Positions 8,580 through 17,315 of a DNA stretch of 64,000 nt are shown here, in pieces. The stretch covers positions 62,001-126,000 of the forward strand of contig JAGLON010000033.1 in the NCBI GenBank assembly GCA_023138975.1, written 5' to 3'. The notes under the pieces were generated by a model. It saw nothing but the letters and a program-made list of their open reading frames with translations. It ran no database searches and was not told the DNA's origin. The position numbers and the translations under genes were made by a program. The DNA is from Candidatus Zixiibacteriota bacterium (lineage in GTDB: Bacteria > Zixibacteria > MSB-5A5 > GN15 > JAAZOE01). How positions within the stretch are numbered: the first letter of the stretch is position 1; each line of letters starts with the position of its first letter.

Positions 8580-10035
8580 CTGACAGTTTTTCCTTTAACT
8601 GCATTCGTTTTGTCTTGCCCGAATCGGTGCGGGGAATTTCATCAATGAAAATGATCTGTTTGGGAATTTTATAAACTTCAAGTTTGCCTTTGCAGAACTT
8701 ACGAAGCTCAATCTCAAGTTTTTTGTCAGATTCGCCTTCGACCACAACAAATCCGGCAATGCTTTCGCCGGTTAACGGATCAGGGGCTCCAACGATAGCA
8801 CAATCCTTGACCCGCTCATGTTCCATAAGAATTTCTTCGACTTCCATTGGAGTCAATTTTAATCCGTCAATGTTTATCTGTTCCTTGATACGCCCTTCCC
8901 AGGTGATGAAACCATCGTCATCCATACAGCCGGAGTCGCCTGTCTTGAGCCAGCCATCGTCAAAATATTCGGAAGAGTCGATGCCCAGATAGCCTTCGGT
9001 CACATGCGGGCCGTTAATAAGAATTTCTCCGGTTTCGTTGATAATCGATTTATCGGGTGTTCCGATTATTATACTAGCACCCGGCGAGGGGCGGCCTACC
9101 GTAGCTAATTTATCCCGATGATCATTGTAGCATATGTAACTACTGCGGGATGCTTCGGTGAGACCATAATACATGTAGATTTTTGTATTCGGTAATGTGT
9201 CCAGCATTTTTTGAACATATTCCGGAGACATAGGCGCTGAATTGATGATGATATATTTTAGGTTCTTTCCATGTTCACGGAATTGGTCCTGATGTTGATC
9301 CAAAATCATCTTAAAACCGCCGGGAGTTCCGGGAAAGCTGGTGATTTTCCAGTCGGTCAGTTGTTGTAATAACTTGGGAATACGCTGCAGTTTTTCCTTT
9401 ATATAAACCGTGCCGCCATTGGTCCAATAAATATGCACATGAGCTAACCCGAACAGATGGGTCAGGGAAAGCGTCGTAAGCTCACGATCATCCTCATCTA
9501 TATTTGCCCATGAAGTAATGGATTTAATCGTGTGCTGGAGATTGTCATGTGACAGGCAGACGCCCTTTGGTACGCCGGTGGAGCCGCTGGTATACATAAT
9601 CAGGGCGATAGGATTGTCAGTGGCGCACAACTCTTCTTCCGCAAGTTCAGAATAGCTCTCAAGATTTTCGGGAAACAGCAATTGGCCGGGAATATCCTGA
9701 TACTCAGGCCGTTGTTTGGGAGTTATCCAGCGTTTTACTTCGCCATTGGTGCGAAAGTAATCAAGATGCTGAGGCCGGGTACGGAAATCGACGAGTAAAG
9801 CGGTACAGCTATTGAAGAGGGCACCGAGATAACAAATGAAATATTCCACCGAATTGGGAAAAGTAATAATGACCCGGTCGTTTGGTTCCACCCCTTCATC
9901 TCTGAGCATTGAGGCGAATTTACGCGCCAGAGAGTACATTTTTCGGTAAGTAATCTCTGAGTCGTCGGAGCCTATTAAAAAAGGTTTATCAGGGACTCGC
10001 TGAGCGGTATTTATAAAATTCCGGGCAATATTCAT
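8566..10035 (-). CDS. AMP-forming acyl-CoA/acyl-ACP ligase (ANL superfamily)
   Basis: This 489-residue adenylate-forming enzyme contains the P-loop-like motif YTSGSTGVPKG near residues 148-158, the A5 motif YYGLTEASR, and the A7/A8 region TGDSGCMDDDGF followed by GRIKEQINIDG. The C-terminal catalytic lysine lies in PRTDSGKTKR. It should activate a carboxylic acid as acyl-AMP and pass it to a thiol. The adjacent carrier protein (four-base ATGA overlap) is the obvious acceptor. It resembles the acyl ligase found in exosortase-A-type EPS loci. The acid substrate (fatty, hydroxy or amino acid) cannot be read from the sequence. Confidence 0.88.
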   Translation of the reverse strand: MNIARNFINTAQRVPDKPFLIGSDDSEITYRKMYSLARKFASMLRDEGVEPNDRVIITFPNSVEYFICYLGALFNSCTALLVDFRTRPQHLDYFRTNGEVKRWITPKQRPEYQDIPGQLLFPENLESYSELAEEELCATDNPIALIMYTSGSTGVPKGVCLSHDNLQHTIKSITSWANIDEDDRELTTLSLTHLFGLAHVHIYWTNGGTVYIKEKLQRIPKLLQQLTDWKITSFPGTPGGFKMILDQHQDQFREHGKNLKYIIINSAPMSPEYVQKMLDTLPNTKIYMYYGLTEASRSSYICYNDHRDKLATVGRPSPGASIIIGTPDKSIINETGEILINGPHVTEGYLGIDSSEYFDDGWLKTGDSGCMDDDGFITWEGRIKEQINIDGLKLTPMEVEEILMEHERVKDCAIVGAPDPLTGESIAGFVVVEGESDKKLEIELRKFCKGKLEVYKIPKQIIFIDEIPRTDSGKTKRMQLKEKLSGEKK

Positions 10036-10280
10036 GCGTCGAAGGTCACTCCCGAAGGTTTAAGCGCTTCTTTAATATCGCCAATACATTCCAGTTCGGC
10101 CATTTGTTCCGGCTCCATAGCATAGCCGAATTCTTTTTCGACGGCGGCGGCAATATTGACAGTAGCAAGAGAATCCCAAGTCTCTATTTCATCCGGTCCA
10201 TAATCATCTTTATACTGATCATCATCTATCAGAAGTACTTCTTCTAAAATACGCAGTAGCTTTTCATCATTCGATGCCAT
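10032..10280 (-). CDS. Acyl carrier protein
   Basis: This 82-residue acidic helical protein has the phosphopantetheine attachment serine at residue 37 in ETWDSLATVNI. Its length and charge are typical for an ACP. The ATG at 10280 is preceded by AGAGG at a good distance. It is the first gene of a minus-strand cassette (ACP, acyl ligase, GNAT) joined by overlapping stop/start codons. It is therefore a dedicated carrier rather than the fatty-acid synthase ACP, which would normally sit with fab genes. Confidence 0.92.
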   Translation of the reverse strand: MASNDEKLLRILEEVLLIDDDQYKDDYGPDEIETWDSLATVNIAAAVEKEFGYAMEPEQMAELECIGDIKEALKPSGVTFDA

Positions 10281-10667
10281 TTAAGCCTCTTCCTCAAGAC
10301 CGGTATTTTTTTGAAAGTTTCTAATTGCTCTTCACTGCGTGCAATTAGATCGATTCAGGAACTTCTTACCTAAGTTGTACAGTTCATGATAGCTATCGTC
10401 TTTTCTGAAACATACTACAGGGCAAAACTAATATCAACCTCAGGTCAAAGTCAACTCAATATTTTCTCTATTAGTTATTGCAACAATTACGTAAGAGATA
10501 CATGGAAAGCTTGACTTTGGTTGAGGAAAGTATCCGGAAAGACTAAAGAAGTCAGTAATTTGTGGAATAACTGTTAAGAGTTAATAAACCAATTACTTGA
10601 CCGATAATTTAAGTATGTGTATCTTATGTAAATTCAAGATATAATCAAGGATGATTGAATAAAAGCC
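10281..10667. other. Divergent promoter region with imperfect inverted repeat
   Basis: This gene-free stretch of 387 bases lies between the minus-strand ACP cassette and the plus-strand acyltransferase. It contains a plus-strand promoter candidate (10597-10625) and an imperfect inverted repeat: 10438-10454 reads CCTCAGGTCAAAGTCAA and 10511-10526 reads its near reverse complement. No RNA gene or plausible small ORF was seen. The layout suggests a shared control region for both transcription directions. Confidence 0.5.
10597..10625 (+). promoter_or_regulatory. Predicted sigma70-type promoter
   Basis: TTGACC (10597-10602), a 17-base spacer and TATCTT (10620-10625) lie 42 bases upstream of ATG 10668. 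It could drive the acyltransferase and glycosyltransferase series up to about 18248. Confidence 0.45.
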
Positions 10668-11246
10668 ATGAACGAGACTTTTTCAAAAGTATTTGCGTAT
10701 CTACGCGGGTTTTTCCTTAAGCGTAAAATCCAGATGGCTGGCCCGGTGAAATGTTTTGGCAGAATTACCGTAAGAAACCGCCATGGGATAATTAAACTGG
10801 GTGAAAAATGCAGTATTTATTCCGGGGCAAAGCTAGTCTCCAATTCCCGCTCAAAGGAAAAGACTGCCGTATTGACAATTGGTAATTGTTCATCGATAGG
10901 AGACAGGACTCAAATCCAATGCCGGGACCGGGTGACAATCGGCCACAATGTTCTGATAGCCTGGGATGTGAATATTCTTGAACATGACTTTCATTCACCG
11001 GGCGGCGGCGAGGTTATCGCCAAGCCGATTATTATCGAAGATGAGGTGTGGATTGGCGTTCGAGCGATTATTCTCAAAGGTGTGACAATCGGCCGCGGAG
11101 CGATAATCGGAGCCGGAGCGCTAATTACCAAAGACGTTCCGCCGTTTACTTTTGCCGGAGGGAACCCAGCCAAGAATATTAAAAAAGTCGCTTCATGGAT
11201 GGGAACAACTGAGGAATCGGTTGGCTCTGCCAACAATGTAGATTAA
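10668..11246 (+). CDS. Hexapeptide-repeat acyltransferase (WcaF/LacA-type)
   Basis: This 192-residue left-handed beta-helix protein has the catalytic-histidine motif ILEHDFHSP (maltose/galactoside O-acetyltransferase type) and the closing GGNPAKNI loop before the C-terminal helix. It should transfer acetyl or another acyl group from CoA to a sugar hydroxyl of the polysaccharide. It begins the second plus-strand run and is 19 bases ahead of a glycosyltransferase. A ribosome binding site is weak (AAGGA about 16 bases away), but the frame has no better start. The acceptor sugar is unknown. Confidence 0.85.
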   Translation: MNETFSKVFAYLRGFFLKRKIQMAGPVKCFGRITVRNRHGIIKLGEKCSIYSGAKLVSNSRSKEKTAVLTIGNCSSIGDRTQIQCRDRVTIGHNVLIAWDVNILEHDFHSPGGGEVIAKPIIIEDEVWIGVRAIILKGVTIGRGAIIGAGALITKDVPPFTFAGGNPAKNIKKVASWMGTTEESVGSANNVD

Positions 11247-11265
11247 TTCCGGGAAAAACTATATA

Positions 11266-12399
11266 ATGGCTTCCAAAAAGATAAAAGTGTTACACACAGT
11301 GTTGAATCTCGGATTTGCCGGTTTGGAACGAGTTGTTACCGAGTTATCTATGGCTACAGATAAGGACATTTATGATGTCGAAGTTTGTTGTTTTCAGCGT
11401 AAGGGTTATTTCGCGGATATATTGGAAAAATCGGGCGTAACAGTTTCTCTAATACCTCGCAAGGAGTCCGGGACTGATTGGTCTTTGCCTAGAAAGTTGG
11501 CTAAGTTTGCCAAAGATAAAGAGGTTCAAGTGCTTCATTGTCACACCGGAACCTTCTGGTTTTCAGCACTGGCTGGTAAACTGGGTCGAATCCCGGCTTT
11601 AATATATACCGAACATGGGAGATTTTTGGTCGAACCGTTTGTACGGCTGGCTGAGGATTTTGTGAGTGCACGATTAGCGGATAAATCCATTGCGGTTTCA
11701 GCGGAACTGGAATCTTACATGGTAGAGAAAGTTAAATTTCCTGCAAAAAAAATGGCAGTTATTCTAAACGGCGTTAACACAATGACTTTTTTGCCCGGGC
11801 CAAAACCTGAAAATCTTCTGCAGGAATTTAAGCTATCGCCCAAAACCAAGATCCTGGGATGTGTGGCGAGTTTCAATACTGTAAAAGACCACGCGACGAT
11901 GCTTGATGTATTTAAAATAATCAAAGAAGAGTATGATGATATTGCTCTGTTGTTAGTCGGCGATGGTATGCTGCGAGATAAAATTGAGGCGAAGATAGAA
12001 TCTCTCGGTTTGGGGGATAGTGTAATTATGACCGGTAAACGCAAGGATGTACAAGATCTACTGAGATTGATGGATGTTTTTCTTCTATTTTCGCTCTCCG
12101 AAGGAACTTCTATGTCGATTGCCGAGGCGATGGCTTCGGGACTTCCTGCAGTCGTAACCAATGTCGGAGGGAACCCTTCATTGGTTGATAATGATGTAAA
12201 CGGGATTCTGGTCGAAACAAAGCAGCCGCGCAATATGGCAAAGGCGGTATTGTCATTGATTCTTGATGAGAAGAGAATGGCCGAATTCAGTTCTGCCGCG
12301 GTAGAGAAAGTTAAACGGGCCTATAGTGTTGATGTGATGGCCCGGCAATATTCGGATGTCTATATGGAAATATTGAACAAAAAAGGAGCACTGAGTTAG
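11266..12399 (+). CDS. Family 4 glycosyltransferase (GT-B fold)
   Basis: The protein is 377 residues with an N-terminal acceptor domain (VLHTVLNLGFAGLERVV) and a C-terminal nucleotide-sugar domain. The C-terminal domain carries the GT4 signature EGTSMSIAEAMASGLP near residues 285-300, including the E-x7-E element, followed by TNVGGNP. GT4 enzymes are retaining and usually transfer hexoses to lipid-linked acceptors at the cytoplasmic membrane. It is followed 19 bases later by a GT2 gene and then a second GT4 gene, so three transferases probably build the repeat unit sequentially. The donor is not predictable. Confidence 0.9.
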   Translation: MASKKIKVLHTVLNLGFAGLERVVTELSMATDKDIYDVEVCCFQRKGYFADILEKSGVTVSLIPRKESGTDWSLPRKLAKFAKDKEVQVLHCHTGTFWFSALAGKLGRIPALIYTEHGRFLVEPFVRLAEDFVSARLADKSIAVSAELESYMVEKVKFPAKKMAVILNGVNTMTFLPGPKPENLLQEFKLSPKTKILGCVASFNTVKDHATMLDVFKIIKEEYDDIALLLVGDGMLRDKIEAKIESLGLGDSVIMTGKRKDVQDLLRLMDVFLLFSLSEGTSMSIAEAMASGLPAVVTNVGGNPSLVDNDVNGILVETKQPRNMAKAVLSLILDEKRMAEFSSAAVEKVKRAYSVDVMARQYSDVYMEILNKKGALS

Positions 12400-12418
12400 T
12401 TTTGCCTCGGGGACTTAT

Positions 12419-13567
12419 ATGGACGTAGCGATTATTTTTCACATCCTATTCTGGCTGGCTGGATTTATGATTTTCTGGACCTATTTCGGGTACTTAATTG
12501 CCTTAAAGCTTATTGTTTCGGTTCGAGCCCGAAAGGTAAATAAAGAGGATATAACCCCACCGATCAGTATAATTATTACCGCCTATAATGAAGAAATGCG
12601 TATCGCGAAAAAGCTTGATAACACTTTAAATATTAATTATCCGGTGGATAAAACAGAAATCATTGTTGTGTCTGATGGCTCTACTGATAAAACTGATGAT
12701 ATCGTTAAGTCCTATTCCGACCGCGGAGTAAAATTGCTTCGCATTGAAGGACGTAATGGTAAGCATTACGGTCAAGGTCAAGGTATCCGATTTGCCTCTA
12801 ATGATATTGTTATTCTAAGTGATGCGACTACTTTTTTAGAAAGTAGAGGTATTAGAAATATTGTCAGTAATTTTGCTGATCCCGAAGTTGGTTGTGTCTC
12901 ATCTGAAGATCGTATGCAGAGTATTGGCTCGAGTGAATCCGGTGAGGGAGCGTATGTCCGATATGAAATGAAACTCCGTGCGCTGGAAAGCGCGGTCGGT
13001 TCGCTGGTTGGTGTTTCCGGGAGTTTTTTTGCGGCTCGTAAAGAATTAACAGAAGGATGGATAGACAATATGTCAGCCGATTTCTTTATGCCCTTATTAA
13101 CTTACAAGGCGAAAATGAGGACAGTTACCGAGCCGGATGCGGTTGGCTATTATGAGGTTGTTCACGAACCGGGTAAGGAATTTACTCGCAAGGTTCGGAC
13201 GGTTGTTCATGGGCTGGAAGTACTTTTCAAATTCAAAGAACTATTAAACCCGTTTAAATATGGCCTTTATTCATTTAAAATTTTCAGTCACAAACTTTCA
13301 AGATGGTTGGTGCCGTTCTACCTGTTTTGTGTATTGGCCGCCAACATCTTTCTGCTGTCATCGCATATGGTTTATTGGGCGGCTCTGGCGGGACAAATAT
13401 TACTGTATCTCTTGGCCTTAACAGCGTTTATTGTTCCCCGTCTTAATGACATCACTTTTTTTCGAATACCGTTTTTCTTTGTCATGGTTAATTGGTCAAT
13501 TGTTGTTTCCTGGTACTATTTTATCATAGGTAAGGACTTTGTGGTATGGGAACCGACCAAACGATAA
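12419..13567 (+). CDS. Membrane-associated family 2 glycosyltransferase
   Basis: This 382-residue protein has one N-terminal transmembrane helix (about 5-30) and a GT-A domain starting ISIIITAYNEE with the nucleotide-binding VVSDGSTD and the DxD-like ILSDATT. Two or three C-terminal helices follow (about 300-375). This is the layout of processive or EPS-type GT2 enzymes that act at the inner-membrane face. The start has a GGGGA ribosome binding site. The last 22 bases overlap the next glycosyltransferase, showing tight coupling. Confidence 0.88.
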   Translation: MDVAIIFHILFWLAGFMIFWTYFGYLIALKLIVSVRARKVNKEDITPPISIIITAYNEEMRIAKKLDNTLNINYPVDKTEIIVVSDGSTDKTDDIVKSYSDRGVKLLRIEGRNGKHYGQGQGIRFASNDIVILSDATTFLESRGIRNIVSNFADPEVGCVSSEDRMQSIGSSESGEGAYVRYEMKLRALESAVGSLVGVSGSFFAARKELTEGWIDNMSADFFMPLLTYKAKMRTVTEPDAVGYYEVVHEPGKEFTRKVRTVVHGLEVLFKFKELLNPFKYGLYSFKIFSHKLSRWLVPFYLFCVLAANIFLLSSHMVYWAALAGQILLYLLALTAFIVPRLNDITFFRIPFFFVMVNWSIVVSWYYFIIGKDFVVWEPTKR

Positions 13568-14691
13568 AAATCTGCCATATAGCATCCGGGGATTTATGGG
13601 CCGGCGCCGAAGTGCAGGTCTATAATATGGTCTGTGCACTGCATCAGTATAAGACAATCAACGTGTCTGTGATTGTGCTAAATCACGGAAAATTGGAAGA
13701 TAAGTTAGTCGCGAAGGGCGTGCCGGTAAAAGTACTTGATGAAAACTCGTTAGGGTTTTTTGAGATAGTCTCACAAGTAAAAAAATATGCTGAAGAGAAC
13801 CGTTTTGAGATTCTGCATACTCATCGCTATAAAGAAAATATAGTTGGCGGCATGGTTAAGAAGGCTGGCAAAGTGAAGTACCTCGTCCAAACAGTTCATG
13901 GATTGCCAGAGCCGTTTGTCGGAATTAAACAATTAAAAACCGGGTTTTTTAGCTTTATCAATCGACGGTATATTAGAAAATATGTTGATGTCATACATGC
14001 GGTATCATCACAAATCAAAACTGTTCTTGGCGATATCGTTTCGGTAGATAAGATACGAGTAATTTATAATTCGATAAACCTTGATGATATTAAAACAAGG
14101 AAGCAACCTGAAATCATTCGTAGTGAGTTTAATATTGATTCCGGATCACTCATTTTGGGTACCGTTGGAAGATTAGTGCCTATTAAAGGGTTTGATATTC
14201 TCCTTCAGTCGTTTGAGGAAATTCTCAAAGATATTCCTTCGGCCAGATTAATTATTGTTGGAGATGGACCTCAGGATGAAGAGCTTAAGAAATTGGCGAA
14301 ATCTCTGGGACATAGTGATAAGGTCTGTTTTACAGGATACAGAGAAGATGCTCTTGAGATAATTAACTGTATGGATATCTTTGTCTTATCCTCATATAAC
14401 GAGGGTGTTCCAACAGTAGTTCTGGAAGCGATGGCTTTGAATAAGCCAGTGGTTTCAACAGCTGTAGGCGGAGTTCCAGAAGTGATTGTTAACAATGTTT
14501 CTGGGCTGTTAGTAGAATCCGGTAATCCGGAAATACTTGCTGATGCCTGCATAAGGGTTCTAACTGACGATAGCCTCCGGATCAGGTTTGAGCGAAACGC
14601 ACGACAAGTAATTATTGATAAATTTACAAGCACAGCTCAGGGTAAATACGTAAAAGATATTTATTGTAATCTTGCAAGGGCACAGTTTTAG
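13546..14691 (+). CDS. Family 4 glycosyltransferase (GT-B fold)
   Basis: This 381-residue retaining glycosyltransferase has N-terminal HIASGDLWAGAEVQVYNM and the C-terminal GT4 signature EGVPTVVLEAMALNKP followed by STAVGGVPEV. It starts inside the preceding GT2 gene. With the GT4 at 11266 and the GT2 at 12419 it completes a three-enzyme assembly block just upstream of the MBOAT modification gene. It is distinct in sequence from the first GT4, so it probably uses a different acceptor or donor. Confidence 0.9.
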   Translation: MGTDQTIKICHIASGDLWAGAEVQVYNMVCALHQYKTINVSVIVLNHGKLEDKLVAKGVPVKVLDENSLGFFEIVSQVKKYAEENRFEILHTHRYKENIVGGMVKKAGKVKYLVQTVHGLPEPFVGIKQLKTGFFSFINRRYIRKYVDVIHAVSSQIKTVLGDIVSVDKIRVIYNSINLDDIKTRKQPEIIRSEFNIDSGSLILGTVGRLVPIKGFDILLQSFEEILKDIPSARLIIVGDGPQDEELKKLAKSLGHSDKVCFTGYREDALEIINCMDIFVLSSYNEGVPTVVLEAMALNKPVVSTAVGGVPEVIVNNVSGLLVESGNPEILADACIRVLTDDSLRIRFERNARQVIIDKFTSTAQGKYVKDIYCNLARAQF

Positions 14692-14719
14692 ACAGGGAGC
14701 GATCTGATTCGGAGATTAA

Positions 14720-16159
14720 ATGCTTTTTAACTCATTCATATTCGCGGTTTTCTTTCCAATTGTTGTAGGGCTTTATTGGATTCTACCACTGCGGGCGCAA
14801 AATCTAATGCTGCTGGCGGCAAGTTATGTTTTTTACGGCTACTGGGATTGGCGGTTTTTGTCACTTATTGCGATTTCGACTATCGTTGATTATTTCACCG
14901 GGCTGAAAATTCAGGCTGAAAATGACAAGGGCGAAAAAGCTAGCAAGAAACTCAAGAAACGCTGGTTGATTGTCAGCATGGTAACCAACCTTGGGCTTCT
15001 TGGGTTCTTCAAGTATTTCAATTTTTTCACAGATTCGATGACTGATTTATTGTCCAATTTTGGAATCCAAAATCCAGACATGTTTTACCTCGATATCATC
15101 CTTCCGGTCGGCATCTCGTTTTATACGTTCCAAACCATGAGTTATACGATAGATATCTATCGGGGTGAGATGAAACCGACCCGACGATTCTTTGATTTTG
15201 CTTTGTATGTTTCGTTCTTCCCGCAGCTTGTGGCCGGACCAATTGAGCGAGCCAAAGCACTCTTGCCGAGGATTCTTAATAAACGAAAATTCAATAAAGT
15301 TCAGTTTTACGAAGGTGTTCATCTGATCTTCTGGGGTTTATTTAAAAAGGTCTATGTTGCCGATAATTTAGCTCCGATGGTTGATCAGCTGTATACGTCT
15401 TCCGACCCAACAACCTTCCATGTGATGGTTGCCACCTGGGCATTTTATGTCCAGGTTTATTGCGATTTTTCAGGCTATTCAGATATTGCCCGCGGCTGTG
15501 CCAAATGTCTTGGTATTGAGCTAATGCTTAATTTCAATTTCCCGCTTATTGCTACTAATCCATCTGATCGCTGGCGGAGGTGGCATATTAGTTTGTCAAC
15601 CTGGCTGAGAGATTACCTGTATATTCCATTGGGCGGCAACCGCAAAGGTTCTTTTATGAATTATCGTAATTTACTAATTACGATGTTTCTGGGGGGGCTC
15701 TGGCACGGTGCGGCATACAGTTATGTGATTTGGGGAGTATGGGAAGGTATTTTCCTGATAGGGCATCGATTGATGCGACCGATATTCAAGGGTACGGAGT
15801 TTATTACCAAGTACATTCCGTACAGGATTCGTCATGTATTTCGAGTTGTGGTGTTTTTCAACCTAGTTTGTTTTGGTTGGATTTTCTTCCGGAGTCAAAG
15901 TCCGGGGCAAATATGGGATATGCTGCAGACGGTATTTATTTGGCGGGGCTCTATTGATTTGGCGTTGTTAATTCCGCTAGTTCAGTATGGTGGACCGATG
16001 TTTATGGTGGAAATTATTGCTTATCTGTCATCAAAGGAAAATCCTCATTTATTCCAGAAGATTCCATTGGCGCTTCGAGGAGCGGTCTATGGTGTCATGT
16101 TTTACTTGTTCGCGATGCATGCGGCTTCGGCTCAGAGCTTTGTGTATTTTCAATTTTAG
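14720..16159 (+). CDS. MBOAT-family O-acyltransferase (AlgI-like), copy 1
   Basis: This 479-residue polytopic membrane protein begins MLFNSFIFAVFFPIVV and has the MBOAT hallmarks: SFYTFQTMSYTIDIYRG, FFPQLVAGPIERA, DRWRRWHISLSTWLRDY and the catalytic-histidine motif LWHGAAYS. AlgI-type proteins move acyl groups across the membrane for O-acylation of extracellular polysaccharides by a periplasmic SGNH partner. That partner is the next gene, 21 bases downstream. The ribosome binding site GGAG lies five bases before the ATG. A closely similar gene lies at 23815-25251 on the opposite strand. Confidence 0.93.
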   Translation: MLFNSFIFAVFFPIVVGLYWILPLRAQNLMLLAASYVFYGYWDWRFLSLIAISTIVDYFTGLKIQAENDKGEKASKKLKKRWLIVSMVTNLGLLGFFKYFNFFTDSMTDLLSNFGIQNPDMFYLDIILPVGISFYTFQTMSYTIDIYRGEMKPTRRFFDFALYVSFFPQLVAGPIERAKALLPRILNKRKFNKVQFYEGVHLIFWGLFKKVYVADNLAPMVDQLYTSSDPTTFHVMVATWAFYVQVYCDFSGYSDIARGCAKCLGIELMLNFNFPLIATNPSDRWRRWHISLSTWLRDYLYIPLGGNRKGSFMNYRNLLITMFLGGLWHGAAYSYVIWGVWEGIFLIGHRLMRPIFKGTEFITKYIPYRIRHVFRVVVFFNLVCFGWIFFRSQSPGQIWDMLQTVFIWRGSIDLALLIPLVQYGGPMFMVEIIAYLSSKENPHLFQKIPLALRGAVYGVMFYLFAMHAASAQSFVYFQF

Positions 16160-16180
16160 GACTGTTGGATTGGTATTATC

Positions 16181-17305
16181 ATGAACGGAAGAAAACTAAC
16201 TCTAAAAAAAACAGGTAACTATGTCATAGCCATCCTTTTATTTTGCATCTTTGTCGAAGTAACCGCCCGGCTGGATGACTGGATTAAGCACGATGCTCCG
16301 TTTGAGAGCACTTATACTGCCCGGCGGTTGCGGACATGGGACGATGAAGGGATTCGGGTAAATATCTCCAATGGTGGTTTTGAAAAATGGAAAAATAACA
16401 GCCATGGGTTCCGGGGGCCGGAAATTGATATTGAGAAACCGGCCAATATTACACGTATTGTCTGCCTGGGAGCATCGGAATCGTATGGTTTATATGAAAG
16501 TCCGGATCATGAATGGCCGGCCCAGATGCGGCAAGAATTGAATGGCGATTCGTATGAAGTAATTAACGCGGCAACGGTCGGATTACCGATGACACAATAC
16601 ATTCAGTATTTGGAAAAGTATGTCCTGAAGTTTTCGCCGGATGCTATAGTTTTATATATTGAGCCGGCATCTTATGTTGCCGCTCGACAGCGGGCGATAA
16701 ATAATCCTGAAATAAAGAGTTCTAGTCCGACCGCGACAGCTCAGGCTGGTTTCTCTATGTCAATGATCAAGGAGTCTTTTCGAACCGTTCCAAAACTGCA
16801 ACGCGCTATCAAACAGTTTTTACCGGTATCGGTGATGAACGAATACTATCGCAAGGATGCCCTTAAAAAGATTGAAATATCGGAGAAACGGTACCTCAAC
16901 GGCAATGCTCCATTGGAACGTGTAACTGCTGATTGTCTGGAGGATTATAGGAAAGATCTTATTGAAGTGATTGAATTCTTGAAAAGCAACAACTGTCAAG
17001 CATTATTGTGTACTTATCCATCCCTGATATCAGGGGGGGTGAAAGAAAAAGAAGAACATATGACAATCTTTTTGGAAGCTCGACGATTTGTCGTTGAACT
17101 CACGCTGGAAGGGATGTCAGATGCCGCTATTCAGCTAAATGATGTCAGCCGTAGTGTTGCGGAAGAAACCGGCACTTTGTTAATAGAGCTGGAGAATGTT
17201 GTACCGCGCGATAAGGATCATTTCGCCGATAACGTCCACTACACAGATGCTGGAGCCGAGGTAGTTGCCCGGACTATGGCTCAATTTATTCAATCTAATT
17301 TTTAA
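16181..17305 (+). CDS. SGNH/GDSL hydrolase-type O-acyl transferase partner, copy 1
   Basis: The protein is 374 residues with an N-terminal signal anchor (about 12-28) and an SGNH domain facing the periplasm. The nucleophile block is VCLGASESYG (S99) and the Asp-x-x-His block is DNVHYTDAG (D350, H353). AlgJ/AlgX-like and DltD-like proteins with this fold accept the acyl group passed by an MBOAT protein and put it on the polysaccharide, which fits its position directly after the MBOAT gene. A paralogue with the same NSHGFRGPEI signature is at 22678-23805. Confidence 0.82.
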   Translation: MNGRKLTLKKTGNYVIAILLFCIFVEVTARLDDWIKHDAPFESTYTARRLRTWDDEGIRVNISNGGFEKWKNNSHGFRGPEIDIEKPANITRIVCLGASESYGLYESPDHEWPAQMRQELNGDSYEVINAATVGLPMTQYIQYLEKYVLKFSPDAIVLYIEPASYVAARQRAINNPEIKSSSPTATAQAGFSMSMIKESFRTVPKLQRAIKQFLPVSVMNEYYRKDALKKIEISEKRYLNGNAPLERVTADCLEDYRKDLIEVIEFLKSNNCQALLCTYPSLISGGVKEKEEHMTIFLEARRFVVELTLEGMSDAAIQLNDVSRSVAEETGTLLIELENVVPRDKDHFADNVHYTDAGAEVVARTMAQFIQSNF

Positions 17306-17315
17306 TGGAAAAGAA

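Noticed and set aside
17265..17315. Upstream extension of the GT2 frame
   Set aside because: It overlaps the SGNH gene, and ATG 17316 has its own GGAAAAG site directly before the conserved GT2 start.
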